Below are positions 34,175 to 43,646 of a DNA stretch of 64,000 nt, in pieces. Origin of the DNA: PALSA-612 sp035652235 (lineage in GTDB: Bacteria > Actinomycetota > Thermoleophilia > Gaiellales > Gaiellaceae); NCBI GenBank assembly GCA_035652235.1, contig DASREE010000014.1, positions 154,210-218,209 of the forward strand. Direction: 5' to 3'. Below the pieces are notes generated by a model that searched no databases, was not told the origin of the DNA, and worked only from the letters and a program-made list of their open reading frames with translations. The translations under genes were made by a program, and so were the position numbers. Position 1 is the first letter of the stretch; the number at the start of each line of letters is the position of its first letter.

Positions 34175-35401
34175 GTGAGCGCGCGCGCCCCGAAGATCCT
34201 GGCCGTCGCCTCCGCCGTCGACCTCGACTTCCGCTACGGCTGCACGCCCGCCTGGTGGCAGCTGTGGAAAGGGTTGCACGAGGCCGGCTGCGACCTGATC
34301 GTCACCCCGTACCGGGGCCGGGCGGTGGAGGCGCCGTGGTGGCGGACGGAGCCGAACCCGTGCCAGCGCGAGGGCGACCTCTTCCAGCAGGCTCGCGACC
34401 TCGTCGCCCGGGTGAAGGGCGACACGCACCTGCGCCGCCGCGAGGAGCATCCGCCGGACACCGTCTCCGACCGGCTCGTGCGCGAGGTGATCTGGCGGCT
34501 CGTCACGCCGCGCTGGCAACGGCACCTGACCCGGATCCTGGAGCGGGAGCGCGACGTCGACGCGGTCGTCGTCTTCACCGTGCCCATGAGCCACCTGCGC
34601 GGCGTCCCGGCGGCGTTGCGGGAGCGGTTCGGCGTCCCGGTCGTCTTCTACGACGGCGACGTGCCGATGAGCCTGCCCGAGTTCGGGGGCATGGACACCG
34701 GCTTCAACTACTACCACGGCGCCGACCCGTCCGAGTACGACCTCGTCGTGTCCAACTCCGAGGGCGGGCTGGAGCGCCTGCGGGCGCTCGGCGCCCGGCG
34801 GGCAGAGGCGGTCTTCTGGGGGGCCGACCCCGAGCTCTTCCAGCCGCTGCCGGTCGACAAGCAGGTGGACGTCTTCTTCTACGGCTACGGCGACAAGTTC
34901 CGCCGCGAGTGGATGCAGGCGATGGTGGGCGAGCCGAGCCGGCGCCTCGAGCACGTCGACTTCGCCCTCGGCGGCCGCGACTTCCGCGGCGACGTGGGCG
35001 CGGCGCGGGAGATCGGCGACGTCTCCTTCAACGTCTTCGCGCGGACGATCTCGGAGGCACGGGTGAACCTGAACATCACGCGGCGGGCGCACGCGAGCGT
35101 GCACGCATCGTCGACCGCCCGACCGTTCGAGCTGGCCATGGCCGGCGCGACCGTCGTGTCCAATCCGTACGAGGGGATCGAGCGCTGGTTCGAGCCGGGC
35201 CGCGAGCTCGTCGTCGTCGCGAGCGCCGACGAGGCCGTCGAGGCCTACCGCGAGCTCCTGGACGATCCCGGGCGAGCGGGGGAGCTCGGCCGGGCCGCGC
35301 GAGAGCGGGCGCTCGACGAGCACACGTACCTGCAGCGAGCCCGGCGGCTGCTCGAGCTCCTCGGCCTCGCAGCGGCCACCCCGGTGGGCGCCGGTGGTTG
35401 A
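34175..35401 (+). CDS. CgeB-like glycosyltransferase
   Basis: 408 residues. The C-terminal part (ARVNLNITRRAHASVHASSTARPFELAMAGATVVSNPYEGIERWF) matches the CgeB/Glyco_trans_1_2 donor region (PF13524). The N-terminal part lacks the typical GT4 GG loop. GTG 34175 has CATACT 8 bases upstream, consistent with a leaderless transcript that opens this glycan block. It overlaps the next gene by 8 bases. Substrate unknown. Confidence 0.78.
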   Translation: MSARAPKILAVASAVDLDFRYGCTPAWWQLWKGLHEAGCDLIVTPYRGRAVEAPWWRTEPNPCQREGDLFQQARDLVARVKGDTHLRRREEHPPDTVSDRLVREVIWRLVTPRWQRHLTRILERERDVDAVVVFTVPMSHLRGVPAALRERFGVPVVFYDGDVPMSLPEFGGMDTGFNYYHGADPSEYDLVVSNSEGGLERLRALGARRAEAVFWGADPELFQPLPVDKQVDVFFYGYGDKFRREWMQAMVGEPSRRLEHVDFALGGRDFRGDVGAAREIGDVSFNVFARTISEARVNLNITRRAHASVHASSTARPFELAMAGATVVSNPYEGIERWFEPGRELVVVASADEAVEAYRELLDDPGRAGELGRAARERALDEHTYLQRARRLLELLGLAAATPVGAGG

Positions 35402-36167
35402 CGGCGCGCGTGCCCTCGCCGGGGAGCTCGCCGGCGCGGCCGAGGCCGATGTCTCCGCGCTCCGCCGCATCGCCGTCGTCCCGGCCTACAACGAGGAGGG
35501 CTCGGTCGCGGCCGTCGTCCGCGAGCTGCGCGCCGCCGACCCGGGGCTCGAGGTGGTGGTGATCGACGACGGCTCCCGCGACCGGACGGCCGACGTGGCC
35601 GAGGCGGCGGGAGCACGCGTCGTGCGGCTGCCGTTCAACCTCGGCATCGGCGGCGCCGTCCAGACCGGCTACCGCTACGCCTACGAGCACGGGTTCGACC
35701 TCGTCCTGCGCGTCGACGGCGACGGGCAGCACGACCCGGCCGAGGCGGCCGCGCTCGCCGCGCCGGTGCTCGAGGGCAGGGCCGACGTCGCCGTCGGCTC
35801 GCGCTTCGCCGGCACGGACGGCTACCGCTCCTCGCGCTCGCGGCGGCTCGCCATCCGCCTGCTCGCGTGGACCGTGTCGGCGGCCGTCGGAGAGCGGGTG
35901 ACCGACCCGACCTCCGGCTTCCAGGTCGCGGGCCGCCGGGCGATCGCGCTGTTCGCCGCCGACTACCCGTACGACTACCCGGAGGTGGAGGCTGCCGTCC
36001 TCGTCGCCAAGCACGGATTGCGCCGGGTGGAGGTGCCCGTGTCGATGCGGGAGCGCTCGGCCGGGCAGTCGTCGATCGGCGCCGTCCGCTCGGTCTACTA
36101 CATGGTCAAGGTGCTGCTCGCGGTGTTCGTCGCCCTCTTCCGGCGGCCGGGCACGGTGCCGGAGTGA
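35394..36167 (+). CDS. GT2 glycosyltransferase (DPM1/polyprenol-phosphate type)
   Basis: 257 residues, GT-A fold. VVPAYNEEGSVAAVVREL opens the domain, the metal-binding acidic motif is VDGDGQHDP, and DPTSGFQVAGRRA is typical of dolichyl-phosphate mannosyltransferase-like enzymes. Such enzymes make a polyprenyl-phosphate sugar in the cytoplasm, the donor for GT39-like membrane transferases, four of which lie in this window. The stop overlaps the next gene (GTGA). Confidence 0.86.
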   Translation: MVDGARALAGELAGAAEADVSALRRIAVVPAYNEEGSVAAVVRELRAADPGLEVVVIDDGSRDRTADVAEAAGARVVRLPFNLGIGGAVQTGYRYAYEHGFDLVLRVDGDGQHDPAEAAALAAPVLEGRADVAVGSRFAGTDGYRSSRSRRLAIRLLAWTVSAAVGERVTDPTSGFQVAGRRAIALFAADYPYDYPEVEAAVLVAKHGLRRVEVPVSMRERSAGQSSIGAVRSVYYMVKVLLAVFVALFRRPGTVPE

Positions 36168-36532
36168 TCCTCGCCGCCGGGCAGACGCCGCTGTCGGTCG
36201 CGATCGCGGGGGCGGTCGCCTCGATTCTGCTCGTGCTCGTCGTGCTCGAGCTGATCCGCAAGCGCCGCCTGCGCGAGCGCTACGCCCTGCTCTGGCTCGC
36301 CACCGGCCTCGTCCTGCTCGTCCTCTCCCTGTGGCGCAGCGGGCTGAACACGATCGCGGGCTGGCTCGGGGTGAAGGGCTACCCGCCCGCGGTGCTGTTC
36401 GCGGTGGCGACGCTCTTCATCCTGCTCGTGCTGCTCGACTACTCGACCGTCATCTCGAAGCTCGCCGACCAGAACACGGCGCTGGCGCAGCGGCTCGCGC
36501 TGCTCGAGGAGCGGCTGCGCGAGCGAGCCTGA
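36164..36532 (+). CDS. DUF2304-family membrane protein
   Basis: 122 residues with three hydrophobic helices and a C-terminal helix rich in Glu, Arg and Leu (ADQNTALAQRLALLEERL) that may form a coiled coil. It fits DUF2304, a family that commonly follows a polyprenyl-phosphate GT2 gene, as here with a GTGA overlap. It probably supports membrane attachment or flipping of the lipid-linked sugar made by the upstream enzyme. The role is inferred from context. Confidence 0.82.
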   Translation: MILAAGQTPLSVAIAGAVASILLVLVVLELIRKRRLRERYALLWLATGLVLLVLSLWRSGLNTIAGWLGVKGYPPAVLFAVATLFILLVLLDYSTVISKLADQNTALAQRLALLEERLRERA

Positions 36533-36607
36533 CGCGGGACCTCTGGGGCGGCAGGACGGGGTGTCGATGCGCTGCGGCGAGTGGGCCGCCGTTCCCGTGG
36601 GCTTCGG

Positions 36608-38299
36608 CTACGGCACCCGGACGACGGCGCGGCGGCTGAGCAGGAACGTGTCGCCGAGCCGCGGGTCGTCGAGCCAGTTCGCCCCGACGGCGACCCGGTA
36701 CGACCAGGTGCCGGGGCCCGGGCGCTCGTCGGCCGCCGTCGAGCGCGTCCGCAGCCGGAGCAGCCCTGCGTAGACGCACGTGTCCGCCCCGCCGTGGCCG
36801 GGGCAGATGACGTCCTTCGTCCCGCGCAGGCGGAGCACGCGGTAGAAGACGCGGGTCGAATGCGTGTCCATGGCGTTCCAGCGTAGGTGGACGGCGCCGT
36901 TCGACACGTCCGCCCGCAGCCCGACGCCGCCGTCGACGGGGACGGCGATCTGGTGGACGATGACGACGCGCGCGCCCCCGCGCACCGGCCGGAGCGCGGC
37001 CGAGGCGACCAGCGGGACGAGGCTGAAGAGGACGGCGGCGGCGATGAGGACGCGTCGCGAGGGGATGCGCGGCGGCGGCGCCGGGAAACGCGCGGCGAGC
37101 GCCGGGCCGAGCCGGGGCACGAGTACGGGGAGCGAGGCGGTCATGACGACGAGCGGCGGCACGGCGGGGACCAGCAGCCGGAAGAAGGACCCGCTGTCCA
37201 CCGAGGAAACGGCGTCAGAGCCCTTGATGACGAAGTACAGCCAGAACCAGGCCGACAGCGACAGCGCGAGCGCCGGCGCACGGCGGGCCACGGCGAGTGC
37301 GCCCGCGAAGGGCAGGAACTGCAGCAGTCGCAGGCTGAAGAAGACCTCGCCGAGGCCGTCGAGGTTGTTCTGGAGGTGCGACCAGTCGAGCTGGAGGTAC
37401 TTGTGGTACGGCGTCAGGATCGAGCCGGCCGGCGCCGGGCCGAGGGCGAGCCGCTGCGGCTCGTAGGCGTTGGTGAACGCGGGCAGGTAGCCGTAGCCCC
37501 GGTACTTCCACAGCGCGAGCGCGCCGAGCGCCGGCAGCGCCGCGAGGACGAAGGCCGCGAGCTCGCGCCAGCGCCGGCCGGCGAGGAGGAGGACGACCGG
37601 CGCCGCGAGGAAGATGAGGTTGGACGCCTTCGTCAGCAGCGCCAGCCCGGCGACGAGGCCGGCCAGCAGCCCCCACTCGACCCGCCGCGACTGGTACGTC
37701 CGCACCATGCAGGCACCGGCGGCGAGCAGGCAGACGACGCTCGGGAAGTCGCCCATCGCCGTCAGGCCGAGCGGGTGCGGCAGGAACTGGTCGACGTACT
37801 TGTCGTGGTAGCGCTGGACGAAGAACGGCACGGCAAGGAACGGCCCCACCACCCAGGCCGCAGCCGCCAGGTAGCCGATCGCCCGCCCGGCGATGCGCGC
37901 CGCGATGTCGTACACGCAGAAGAGCGCGACCGGCGCCAGCACGAGCGTCTGCACGAGGACGGCGGCGGGCAGGCCGGCGACGAAGCTTGGCCCTGCGACG
38001 AGCGCGAAGGGGGCGAGCAGGAGCGACCAGGCGGGCGAGATGAGCGTCTTCGGGATGAGACCGTGCCCGGCCAGCCAGCTCGTCGTCCAGTACCAGATCT
38101 GGTCGCCGCCCTGGTAGAAGAGCCAGCCGTTGTGGTGCACGGCGAGCGCGAGCGCCGCGGTGGCCAGCCACTCGACGGCAAGGAGCGGCAGGAGCACCCG
38201 CCACGGCTCGCGCACCGGGACGCGCTCCCACGCGCGCACGAGCGCGGCCCAGGCGCGGCCCGCCTCGGCGGGGACGGCCGTGTCGGCTCCGGCCCTCAC
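36608..38299 (-). CDS. GT39-like multispanning glycosyltransferase with C-terminal beta domain
   Basis: 563 residues: about ten to eleven membrane helices with an early outside loop (YQGGDQIWYWTTSWL) bearing the acidic residue expected in GT-C enzymes, and TYQSRRVEWGLLAGLVAGLAL between later helices. From about residue 460 follows an outside beta domain (VHLRWNAMDTHSTRVFYRVLR) resembling a fibronectin-type strand pattern. GTG 38299 overlaps the stop of the upstream epimerase gene. It would add a sugar from a polyprenyl-phosphate donor outside the cell. Confidence 0.75.
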   Translation of the reverse strand: MRAGADTAVPAEAGRAWAALVRAWERVPVREPWRVLLPLLAVEWLATAALALAVHHNGWLFYQGGDQIWYWTTSWLAGHGLIPKTLISPAWSLLLAPFALVAGPSFVAGLPAAVLVQTLVLAPVALFCVYDIAARIAGRAIGYLAAAAWVVGPFLAVPFFVQRYHDKYVDQFLPHPLGLTAMGDFPSVVCLLAAGACMVRTYQSRRVEWGLLAGLVAGLALLTKASNLIFLAAPVVLLLAGRRWRELAAFVLAALPALGALALWKYRGYGYLPAFTNAYEPQRLALGPAPAGSILTPYHKYLQLDWSHLQNNLDGLGEVFFSLRLLQFLPFAGALAVARRAPALALSLSAWFWLYFVIKGSDAVSSVDSGSFFRLLVPAVPPLVVMTASLPVLVPRLGPALAARFPAPPPRIPSRRVLIAAAVLFSLVPLVASAALRPVRGGARVVIVHQIAVPVDGGVGLRADVSNGAVHLRWNAMDTHSTRVFYRVLRLRGTKDVICPGHGGADTCVYAGLLRLRTRSTAADERPGPGTWSYRVAVGANWLDDPRLGDTFLLSRRAVVRVP

Positions 38300-39210
38300 G
38301 CCGCCGCGCGCGCGTGCTGGCGATACCAGGCGACCGTGCGCTCGATGCCCTCGCGCAGCGGCGTACGCGCCTCCCACCCGAAGAGCGCTCTGGCGCGCGA
38401 GGCGTCGAGCGAGCGGCGCGGCTGCCCGTTCGGCATGGACGTGTCCCAGCGGATCTCGCCCTCGAAGCCGGTCACGTCCGCGACGAGCTCGGCCAGCTCG
38501 CGGATCGAGATCTCCCGGCCGCTGCCGAGGTTGACGGGCTCCGGCCCGTCGTAGCGCTCGGCGGCGAGCACGAGCCCCTCCGCGCAATCCTCGACGTAGA
38601 GGAACTCGCGCGTCGGCGAGCCGTCGCCCCACAGGACGACCTCGCCGGGCGAGGTCAGCATCTTGCGCACGAGTGCCGGGATCACGTGCGAGGTGTCGAG
38701 GTCGAAGTTGTCCCGCGGCCCGTACAGGTTCGTCGGCAGCAGGAAGATCGCGTCCAGGCCGTACTGCGCCCGGTAGGCCTGCGCGCCGACCAGCATCGCC
38801 TTCTTCGCCACGCCGTAGGGCGCGTTCGTCTCCTCCGGGTAGCCGTTCCACAGGTCCTCCTCGCGGAACGGCACGGGCGTGTGCTTCGGGTATGCGCACA
38901 CGGTGCCCGCGATGACGAGCTTTCCCAACCGGTGCAGGCGCGCCTGCTCGAGCACGTTCGCGCCCATGACGAGGTTGGCGTACCAGTAGCGCCCCGGGTT
39001 TGCCCGGTTCGCGCCGATCCCGCCCACCTCGGCGGCGAGGTGGAAGGCGAGCTCCGGCTGGGTGTCCGCGAACAGCCGCGCCGCGTGCTCCTGCCGCGTC
39101 AGGTCGTAGTCGGCCCGGCGCGCGGCGACGACGTCGTGGCCGTCTGCCCGCAGGCGCTCGACGAGGTGCGAGCCGAGGAACCCGCCGCCGCCCGTGACGA
39201 GGATCCTCAC
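38296..39210 (-). CDS. GDP-L-fucose synthase-like epimerase/reductase
   Basis: 304 residues, extended SDR fold: GGGGFLGSH NAD(P) motif, FHLAAEVGGIGANRANPG, GTVCAYPKHTPVPFRE and YGVAKKAMLVGAQ with YxxxK. This set (VGGI, CAYP, NLYGPRDNFD) is characteristic of GDP-L-fucose synthase (WcaG/Fcl). It follows a GDP-mannose dehydratase-like gene with a GTGA overlap, the usual two-step arrangement, so a GDP-6-deoxyhexose such as GDP-fucose is the likely product. Confidence 0.86.
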   Translation of the reverse strand: MRILVTGGGGFLGSHLVERLRADGHDVVAARRADYDLTRQEHAARLFADTQPELAFHLAAEVGGIGANRANPGRYWYANLVMGANVLEQARLHRLGKLVIAGTVCAYPKHTPVPFREEDLWNGYPEETNAPYGVAKKAMLVGAQAYRAQYGLDAIFLLPTNLYGPRDNFDLDTSHVIPALVRKMLTSPGEVVLWGDGSPTREFLYVEDCAEGLVLAAERYDGPEPVNLGSGREISIRELAELVADVTGFEGEIRWDTSMPNGQPRRSLDASRARALFGWEARTPLREGIERTVAWYRQHARAAA

Positions 39211-40370
39211 GCCGCCGGCGCCGCCTTCCGCGCGCGCGCGGTCCAGTCCACCCGGCCGAGCCAGCGGTCGCGGTGCTCGGCGTACCAGGCGATCGTGCGC
39301 GCGACGCCCTCCTCCCACGACACCTTCGGCGCCCACCCCGTCTCGCGCGCCAGCTTGTCGTAGCCGACGCGGAGCGCCATCACCTCGCTCGCGCCCGGGC
39401 GGAAGCGCTCGGGGGTGGAGACGATCTGCCGCCCGGCCGGCCAGTAGCCGAGCTGCTCGCCGACGCGGAGGATCAGCTCGGCCCAGTCGCGCATGGAGAT
39501 GTTCTCGCCCTGCCCGTACACGTAGACGTCGCCCGGGATCCCCTGCGCAGCGACGGTGAGGTGGCCGCGGACGCCGTCCGTGCAGAAGCAGAAGTCGCGC
39601 ATCGGCTCGAGCTGACCGAGCTCGACCCGCTCGCGCACGAGCGCCTGGGTGATGATCGTGCCGGTGACGAAGCGCGGGTTCTGGCGCGGCCCGTAGTTGT
39701 TGAACATGCGCGTGACCACGCCCGGGACGCCGAAGGCGTCGTGGTAGTTCATGGTCAGGAAGTCGGCGGCGACCTTGGACGTCGCGTACACCGACTTCGG
39801 GTTGAGCGGCGAGCGCTCGTGGAAGACGACGCCGCCGTCCGCGTCGAAGTCGTGGTGGTGCGAGACGGCCTCGTGCACGTTCCCGTACTCCTCCGAGGTG
39901 CCGGCCGTGTCGAACTTCTCCAGCTCGAGGCCGTGGTCGACGATCGACTGCAGCAGGTTGAGCGTGCCGACGACGTTCGTGATCGTCGTCTCGTACGGGC
40001 GGTGCCACGACTCGCCGACGTGCGCCTGCGCGCCGAGGTGAAAGACGTACGGCCGGTCCGGGGCGGCGGCCAGCTCCCTGACGAGGTAGTCGATCGACGT
40101 GCGGTCGGTCAGGTCGGCGAACTTGACCGCGATGCGGTCGCGCAGGTGGCCGATGTTGTTCAGCGCGCCGCTCGAGGTGGCGCGCACGAAGGCGCGCACG
40201 TTCGCACCGAGCTCGACGAGCGCTTCGGTCAGATGCGATCCCATGAACCCGTCGGCGCCGGTGACGAGGACGGTGCGACCGGCGTAGGCGTCGCCGAGCT
40301 CACGCCGCAGATCGGCGATCGCCGTCTCTGTCCAGACAGTGTCGCTCGCCGGCGGCTGCGTCTCGCTCAT
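39207..40370 (-). CDS. GDP-mannose 4,6-dehydratase-like enzyme
   Basis: 387 residues, extended SDR fold with VTGADGFMGSHL, FHLGAQAHVGESW, GTSEEYGNVHEA and SVYATSKVAAD (YxxxK). The position directly before a GDP-fucose synthase-like gene supports GDP-mannose as substrate; dTDP- or CDP-sugar dehydratases are alternatives. TACTCT lies 8 bases before the ATG, suggesting a leaderless operon start. Confidence 0.78.
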   Translation of the reverse strand: MSETQPPASDTVWTETAIADLRRELGDAYAGRTVLVTGADGFMGSHLTEALVELGANVRAFVRATSSGALNNIGHLRDRIAVKFADLTDRTSIDYLVRELAAAPDRPYVFHLGAQAHVGESWHRPYETTITNVVGTLNLLQSIVDHGLELEKFDTAGTSEEYGNVHEAVSHHHDFDADGGVVFHERSPLNPKSVYATSKVAADFLTMNYHDAFGVPGVVTRMFNNYGPRQNPRFVTGTIITQALVRERVELGQLEPMRDFCFCTDGVRGHLTVAAQGIPGDVYVYGQGENISMRDWAELILRVGEQLGYWPAGRQIVSTPERFRPGASEVMALRVGYDKLARETGWAPKVSWEEGVARTIAWYAEHRDRWLGRVDWTARARKAAPAA

Positions 40371-40471
40371 CGGCGCGAAGAGTAACGAGCACGTGTTCGG
40401 AACGTTCGAACGCGCCTTCCGGCGGCGGTGCGGTCGGCGTCCCGCGGCGGTTGCCTGCGTAGAGTGCGAGC

Positions 40472-41248
40472 ATGCGCGGCTGGTGGCGCTTCTACCGCAC
40501 GAGCGTCGGGCTCGGTCTGCGGCATCTGGCGCGGCACGGATACCTGCGCGAGGCCGTCGTCCGCGTCGTCTGCCCGCTCGACCCGAGCCGCTACCTCGAG
40601 CTGCCCGAGACGCTGCGGGAGCTGGCCGCCCGCCCGGGCGACCGCGTCCTCGACCTGGCGAGCCCGAAGCTCCTCGCCGTCGTGCTCGGCCGTGCTGGCG
40701 TCCGGGTCGTCTCGGTCGACGCGCTCGAGCGCGAGGTCGAGACCTGGCGCTCGCTCGCGGCCGGCGAGGCCAACGTCGAGCTCCTCGTCGCCGACGGCCG
40801 CGCCCTGCCCTTCGCGGACGCGTCCTTCGACCACGCCTACAGCGTGTCCGTGCTCGAGCACATCGCCGAGCCGGGCGACGAGCAGGCGCTGCGCGAGCTC
40901 GCGCGCGTGACGAAGCCCGGCGGCCGCGTCGTCGTCACGCTGCCCTACGCGGAGCGCTCTCGCGAGGACTGGCGCGACGAGCCGGTCTACGCCGACCACG
41001 GGGGAAGCGGAGGGCGCTACTTCTTCCAGCGCTGGTACGACCGCGCCCGGGTCGAGCGGCTGGCCGCGGCCGCGCCGGCACTCGAGCTCGTGTCGACGAG
41101 CGTCAGCCGGCTGCGCCCGAACCTGAACGCGCTGTACACGCGCACCTTTCCCCTGCTCCTGCCGCTCGGGCCGTTGTTCGGCGTGCTCGCCCGCCGCCGA
41201 GAGGGCCCGGGTGGAGACGTCGTCAGGCTCACCTTCCGTCGCGCCTAG
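40472..41248 (+). CDS. Class I SAM-dependent methyltransferase
   Basis: 258 residues. The SAM motif VLDLASPKLLAVVLG is unusual, lacking the GxGxG glycines, while VVSVDALEREV, YSVSVLEHI and LARVTKPGGRVVVTLPY fit methyltransferase-11. The loss of the glycine loop means SAM binding should be tested. TAGAGT 6 bases before the ATG marks a likely leaderless start, divergent from the GDP-sugar genes. Confidence 0.72.
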   Translation: MRGWWRFYRTSVGLGLRHLARHGYLREAVVRVVCPLDPSRYLELPETLRELAARPGDRVLDLASPKLLAVVLGRAGVRVVSVDALEREVETWRSLAAGEANVELLVADGRALPFADASFDHAYSVSVLEHIAEPGDEQALRELARVTKPGGRVVVTLPYAERSREDWRDEPVYADHGGSGGRYFFQRWYDRARVERLAAAAPALELVSTSVSRLRPNLNALYTRTFPLLLPLGPLFGVLARRREGPGGDVVRLTFRRA

Positions 41249-41281
41249 CAAGACCGGCGAACGAAGGTTCCGCTCGGCTGG

Positions 41282-41296
41282 GGCCCGCGGCGGGCC
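41282..41296. terminator. GC-rich palindrome between convergent genes
   Basis: GGCCCGC and GCGGGCC flank a single G in the 60-base gap between the convergent methyltransferase and GT4 genes. No T-run follows. It could be a weak two-way terminator or a chance palindrome in high-GC DNA. Confidence 0.25.
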
Positions 41297-41308
41297 GGGC
41301 CGTGGCCG

Positions 41309-42382
41309 TCAGGCCTCGCCGGCGAGGTCGCGGTAGACGGCCTCGTGCGCGCGGGCGCACGCCTCCCAGCTGAACTCGCCTGCGCGGGCGAGGCCGCGGC
41401 GCACGTACGGCTCCGGGTCGGCGAGGACGGCCTCGATCGCCCTCGCCGCGTCCTCCGCCGAGCGCGGGTCGAACAGCGCCGCCGCGCCGCCGCACACCTC
41501 GGGCAGCGACGCGGCGTTCGAGCACGCGACCGGGCAGCCGCAGGCCATCGCCTCGAGCGGGGGCAAGCCGAAGCCCTCGTACAGGCTGGGGAAGACGAGC
41601 GCCGACGCCCGCTGGTAGAGGCGAACGAGCTCCTCCCAGGAGACGCGGCCGCGGCTCTCGACCCCCGCCGGGAGCGCCGCCGGATCGTGCCCCGTCCCGG
41701 TGAGCACGAGCCGCAGCTCGGGGCGCCGCTCGCGCACGAGCGCGAGCGCCTCGAACAGTCGCCGGTGGTTCTTGTGCGGCCAGCGGTTCGCCGGGTACAG
41801 CAGGAACGGCTCGCGCGGCTGCCCGCCGGGACGCAGGCGCTCGTGGTCGACCCCGAGGTGAATCGTGCGCACGCGCTCGGGCGCGAGCCGGTAGCGCTCG
41901 ACGAGCGTGCCTCGCGCGTGCTCGGAGATGGCGATCACGAGACGGCTCGCGCGGATCGTCCGGCCGTAGACGAGCCGCCGGTAGGCGAGCTCCGCCTTCG
42001 AGAAGAACTGCGGGCAGAGCTCGTGCTGGAGGTCGTGCACCGTCGTCGCCGCGGGCGGGTACGTGACGGGCGGGATCATCACGCTGAGCGGGAAGTGGAT
42101 CGCGTCGAGCCGCGCCTCGCCGAAGAGGCGGCGGATGCGCCCGGGCGCGGCCGAGGCGAGCGCCATGGCGAGGAGCCGCCCGGCCGTGCCGGTGGCGGCG
42201 CGGTACTCGGGGACGGAGACCGAGGGGAGCCCGTCGGCGGCGTCCGGGGCCACCCTCGGGCAGAAGGCGAGGTAGTCGAGCTCGCCGACGCGCGAGAGGG
42301 CGCGGGCGAGCTCGCGCGCGTACGTCTCGGAGCCGCCGACGACTCCCGGCACGAGGGTGAGCAGGCTCAGCCCGATGCGCAT
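41309..42382 (-). CDS. GT4 glycosyltransferase
   Basis: 357 residues, GT-B fold. VPGVVGGSETYAREL, the start of the acceptor domain, is followed by TTVHDLQHELCPQFF and donor motifs YPANRWPHKNHRRL and SLYEGFGLPPLEAMACGCPV. This resembles WbaZ/mannosyltransferase-type GT4 enzymes. TAAGCT lies exactly 6 bases before the ATG (42389-42394), fitting a leaderless start, with the divergent gene's TATGAT 28 bases further on. Confidence 0.87.
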   Translation of the reverse strand: MRIGLSLLTLVPGVVGGSETYARELARALSRVGELDYLAFCPRVAPDAADGLPSVSVPEYRAATGTAGRLLAMALASAAPGRIRRLFGEARLDAIHFPLSVMIPPVTYPPAATTVHDLQHELCPQFFSKAELAYRRLVYGRTIRASRLVIAISEHARGTLVERYRLAPERVRTIHLGVDHERLRPGGQPREPFLLYPANRWPHKNHRRLFEALALVRERRPELRLVLTGTGHDPAALPAGVESRGRVSWEELVRLYQRASALVFPSLYEGFGLPPLEAMACGCPVACSNAASLPEVCGGAAALFDPRSAEDAARAIEAVLADPEPYVRRGLARAGEFSWEACARAHEAVYRDLAGEA

Positions 42383-42433
42383 CGCACGAGCTTAGGCAGG
42401 CGGGCCTCCGCCGGGCGCGGCTATGATTGCCAG

Positions 42434-43567
42434 ATGCCCGGGGGTGCCGAAGAAACCCCTGCGTCTGCAGGGATTTCGCTCCCGTCCGAGGCCGAGGTCG
42501 ACGAGCTGTTCGCCCGGCTCCAGCAGGAGCTCGCGGGCGCTGGCGCCGGGGCGGGGACACCCGCGCGTGTGCTCTGGCGGGGTCAGGCGGAGCGCGCCTG
42601 GAGCGTCTCCGCCGAGCGGCCGCTCGTCCGCCGCCCGGGGCCGAGGGGCCTCGCAGCATACGCAGTCAAGCGGGCGCTGAGGCCGTTCCTGCGCTGGTAC
42701 GTCGAGCCGCTCGCCGCCGAGCAGCGGGTGTTCAACGACGCGCTCCTCAAGCTCGTCGACGACCTGTTCGAGGCGGCCGACCGCTCGGCCTCACGGGGCG
42801 AGGCGGCGGCGCGCGCGCTCGCCGAGCTGGAGGAGCGGCTCGCGCGCCTCGAGCGTCGCCGGGCGGAGACCGGCACATCCGCTCGTCTCCTACCGCAGAC
42901 GGTGGCCGCGCAGCCGGCGGCCGCCGCCTTCCCCGACTACTTCGCCTTCGAGTCGCGGATGCGCGGCTCGACCGCCAGCATCCGCGAGCGCCAGCGCGTC
43001 TACGTCGACGACCTGCGCGAGGCCGCTCCCGTCCTCGACCTCGGCTGCGGCCGCGGCGAGCTGCTGCTGCTGCTGCGCGAGGCGGGGGTGGAGGCTCGCG
43101 GCGTCGACGCCGACCGGGACATGGTCGCCTACGCGCGCGGTGAGGGCCTCGACGTCGAGCAGGCCGACGCGATCGCGCACCTCGAGAGCCTCGCCGACGC
43201 CTCGCTCGGCGGCGTCTTCGCCGGCCAGCTCGTCGAGCACCTGCCGCCGCCGGCGCTCCTCCGGCTGCTCCAGCTCGCCGCCGTAAAGCTGCGCCCAGGC
43301 GGGCTGCTCGTCGCCGAGACGATCAACCCGCTCTCGCCGCTTGCGCTGCGCAGCTACTACGCCGACCTCACCCACGCCCAGCCGCTCGTGCCGGAGACGC
43401 TGGAGCTGCTCGCGCGGCAGGCCGGCTTCCGCACCGTGGAGACGCGGTTCCTGAACGAGCCGGAGAAGCTGACCGTGCCCGACGACCCGGTCGTCGCCGC
43501 GAACGTCCGCCGCCTGAACGAGCTCCTCTTCGCCCCGCTCGACTACGCCATCCTCGCGCGCACGTGA
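42434..43567 (+). CDS. Methyltransferase with N-terminal helical region
   Basis: 377 residues. The first ~170 are helical and partly low complexity (GAGAGAGTP, AALAELEERLARLERRR), probably a coiled coil. The C-terminal domain is a class I methyltransferase: VLDLGCGRGELLLLL, ARGVDADRDM, FAGQLVEHLPP. This layout resembles methyltransferases that cap or modify O-polysaccharides, where a coiled coil can act as a molecular ruler. TATGAT lies 6 bases before the ATG, a near-consensus -10 at leaderless spacing. Confidence 0.78.
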   Translation: MPGGAEETPASAGISLPSEAEVDELFARLQQELAGAGAGAGTPARVLWRGQAERAWSVSAERPLVRRPGPRGLAAYAVKRALRPFLRWYVEPLAAEQRVFNDALLKLVDDLFEAADRSASRGEAAARALAELEERLARLERRRAETGTSARLLPQTVAAQPAAAAFPDYFAFESRMRGSTASIRERQRVYVDDLREAAPVLDLGCGRGELLLLLREAGVEARGVDADRDMVAYARGEGLDVEQADAIAHLESLADASLGGVFAGQLVEHLPPPALLRLLQLAAVKLRPGGLLVAETINPLSPLALRSYYADLTHAQPLVPETLELLARQAGFRTVETRFLNEPEKLTVPDDPVVAANVRRLNELLFAPLDYAILART

Positions 43568-43646
43568 CCGACGCCCGCCCGCACCGGCACGCATCCGGCA
43601 CGGTCGCGTCAGCCACCTGCGACGGGTTGCGCGGTACGCTCGCCGC

